From the NCBI RefSeq assembly GCF_002844535.1, contig NZ_PJNH01000003.1, positions 124,001 through 188,000 of the forward strand: a stretch of 64,000 nt of DNA. Reading direction: 5' to 3'. Below, piece by piece: positions 62,481-64,000 of the stretch (the stretch's first letter is position 1; the number at the start of each line of letters is the position of its first letter). Origin of the DNA: Halalkalibacillus sediminis. Lineage in GTDB: Bacteria > Bacillota > Bacilli > Bacillales > Alkalibacillaceae. Made by a program: the position numbers and the translations under genes. The notes beneath the pieces were generated by a model that was not told the origin of the DNA, did no database searches, and was given only the letters and a program-made list of their open reading frames with translations.

Positions 62481-62523
62481 AAAAAAATCTCCGCCACTTT
62501 ATTTTAATGGCGAAGATTTTTAA
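62481..62523 (-). terminator. Terminator of the second antiporter gene
   Basis: Minus-strand AAATCTTCGCCAT pairs with GTGGCGGAGATTT around a short AT-rich loop, followed by a T run. It abuts the stop of the antiporter gene. Confidence 0.85.
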
Positions 62524-62532
62524 TTTATGAAC

Positions 62533-64000
62533 TTAATGGTTATTAGGTTTTGTTAGACTGATTACTGTATCTCCAACCTCAGCCTTCGTGTCATTAGAAG
62601 GTGAAAAGAAGTCGATAGAACCTGATTTTCGAGCAACCATTAATAGTACACTTCCTTCTTCACGGTCCGCTAGATATTGCTTGAAGGAATATTGATCTGT
62701 GATTGAAGTTTTCTTAAACATATAACCACCATTGATCTTTTCATTCAACGATGTCCAGTTAGCTCCTTCTTCAAATAACTGCTTACCACTTATATGCTTA
62801 CTTACATCTTCAAGGTGATCACCTTGATTCACTTGCAAAGGTAATTGATACAGATGTTCTCTTCCGAAAGAAGGAACGAATGTTGAACTGATCAAAGTGT
62901 TGTAAGAATCATATTCTGTCACACTAATCATGTATTCAAAAGGTGTCAGATCTATTTGGTAATCCGTCTGCTCAGATAAAATTTCGCAGTTCTCATAAGG
63001 TACATCCAATCTTCTAGCATGTGATAATCTACTCCAAGAAGAATCCGAAACCAAGACTGGAATATTTAAATCTTGTAGTACTTTCGCAAAATTGACTGAA
63101 AATTTACTAGACCCTACAATTAACACTCCTGGCTTACTTTCTGTAGATAACCCCAGCTTTTTAGACATCCATCCTAAAGAAAAACCATGGATTACAACCG
63201 TTGAAAATACTAAGCCGAAAGTGAGTGAAGTTAAAATCACCGCATCGTCGAATCCGGCCTCTAGTAGTATCCCAGCAAAATAACCAGAAACCGTCAGTGC
63301 TACAATACCTCGAGGTGCGATCCACCCTACTAATAGCTTCTCTTTGAACTGAAGATCCGTGCCGATTGTGGACAAGAAAATCGTTAATGGTCGAGCGACA
63401 AATAACATCAGTAAGATGAATGCAATGATGTTCCAATCAAAAATAGAAAGCAATGTCTCACGATTAAGGGATGCTGTCAGCATGATGAAAATTGCAGAAA
63501 CCAGTAAAATGGAGATATTTTCTTTAAAGTGTCTCATATCACCAATTGAGGATATATGCATATTGGCCAGTGTCATCCCCATGACAGTAACAGCCAATAG
63601 CCCAGTTTCATGCATGACTGTATCACTTAGAACAAAGGCCATAATGACCGTGATCAAAACAATCGGTGACTTCAAGAATTCTGGAACGAAGCCATTTTCG
63701 AACATCCAACCGACACCGTACCCGAAGAAAACACCGATGACTACTGCTAACAACGAGCCCGTCAAGAAGGCCAATACTGTTGCAAATGTCACAGTATCGA
63801 TTGTCAGAAACTTGATGAACTCAAATGCGAAAACGGCGATCAACGCGCCGAAAGGATCAACAATAATGCCTTCCCACTTCAAAATAGCGGCAGGCCTCGG
63901 CTTCAATTTGGCTTGGCGTAAAAGAGGTAAGATTACCGTAGGACCTGTCACGATGAAAATACCACCGATAACAAATGATACTGCCCAAGATAAATCAGCG
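62533..64000 (-). CDS. CPA-type Na+/H+ antiporter with C-terminal RCK (TrkA) domain (partial, N-terminus missing)
   Basis: The frame is open from the right window edge to the stop at 62533, at least 488 residues; its N-terminus lies outside. The visible start, FVIGGIFIVTGPTVILPLLRQAKL, and GIIVDPFGALIAVFAFEF are CPA1-type core segments carrying the ion-binding Asp. About nine helices are visible. From about 270 residues before the end, a soluble part begins with a TrkA-N-like nucleotide-binding strand (GVLIVGSSKFSVNFAKVL), indicating an RCK domain that gates transport. Ion specificity is inferred. Confidence 0.88.
   Translation of the reverse strand, partial: ADLSWAVSFVIGGIFIVTGPTVILPLLRQAKLKPRPAAILKWEGIIVDPFGALIAVFAFEFIKFLTIDTVTFATVLAFLTGSLLAVVIGVFFGYGVGWMFENGFVPEFLKSPIVLITVIMAFVLSDTVMHETGLLAVTVMGMTLANMHISSIGDMRHFKENISILLVSAIFIMLTASLNRETLLSIFDWNIIAFILLMLFVARPLTIFLSTIGTDLQFKEKLLVGWIAPRGIVALTVSGYFAGILLEAGFDDAVILTSLTFGLVFSTVVIHGFSLGWMSKKLGLSTESKPGVLIVGSSKFSVNFAKVLQDLNIPVLVSDSSWSRLSHARRLDVPYENCEILSEQTDYQIDLTPFEYMISVTEYDSYNTLISSTFVPSFGREHLYQLPLQVNQGDHLEDVSKHISGKQLFEEGANWTSLNEKINGGYMFKKTSITDQYSFKQYLADREEGSVLLMVARKSGSIDFFSPSNDTKAEVGDTVISLTKPNNH

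Noticed and set aside
1-64000. CRISPR arrays, tRNA or rRNA genes
   Set aside because: No regularly spaced palindromic repeats, tRNA cloverleaf with CCA-proximal GTTCGA arm, or rRNA signature was found on either strand.

Overview
The window looks like chromosomal DNA of an endospore-forming, low-GC Gram-positive bacterium of the family Bacillaceae, probably a moderately halophilic or halotolerant one. Spore genes (cwlJ, gerQ, a Cse60-like gene, pbpG), Bacillus-type RNA switches (TPP, T-box, Mn2+) and many genes found in the ywd-ywi part of the Bacillus subtilis chromosome support the family. Very acidic secreted and membrane-anchored proteins, two CPA-type Na+/H+ antiporters, an NSS symporter and a TRAP transporter suggest salt adaptation; that last point is inference. 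No tRNA, rRNA, CRISPR array, prophage or transposase gene was seen.

Layout. 1-1.3 kb: end of a GntR-family regulator gene and an HD hydrolase. 1.3-5.4 kb: TPP riboswitch and ykoFEDC thiamine-precursor transporter, with a 220-bp MITE-like element between switch and operon. 5.4-8.3 kb (minus): four small uncharacterised cell-envelope genes and a threonine dehydratase. 8.4-10.1 kb: a membrane diguanylate cyclase and an anchored secreted protein. 10.1-17.1 kb: complete trpEGDCFBA operon under a Trp T-box followed by a second, Stem I-less T-box unit. 17.2-22.8 kb: SurA-like membrane protein, TauE/SafE exporter, DinB-like protein, small genes (Cse60-like, PH domain, DUF488, Cys-rich copper-binding) and a GAF-PAS-GGDEF cyclase. 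22.9-30.7 kb: Na+/H+ antiporter, small enzymes, DPBB protein, htpX, an XRE-regulated cluster of tiny membrane proteins, ywgA and ywfO. 30.9-41 kb: recQ, a 175-bp MITE-like element with a 7-bp target duplication, lipL, hemQ, a ytrABC-like ABC operon, cwlJ-gerQ, argS and ywiB. 41.2-51.7 kb: pbpG, then a six-gene peptide ABC transporter/DUF1028 operon lying between pbpG and ywhD, then ywdK and ywdI. 51.7-64 kb: NSS symporter, a 43-codon gene, yjiH, an HTH-TPR regulator, aminopeptidase, a terC gene under a Mn2+ riboswitch, a TRAP transporter in the order Q-M-P, and the end of a second antiporter gene.

How the genes work together. RNA-based attenuation dominates: TPP controls thiamine-precursor uptake, uncharged tRNA-Trp controls Trp synthesis, Mn2+ controls a TerC exporter. 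Most transcription units end in clear hairpin terminators. The features most worth checking are the two MITE-like elements, the degenerate second T-box, two 21-bp intergenic tandem repeat arrays, a probable AUU start codon on dctP, the DUF1028/peptide transporter operon, and several palindromic operators. All calls come from reading the sequence; no database search was run.
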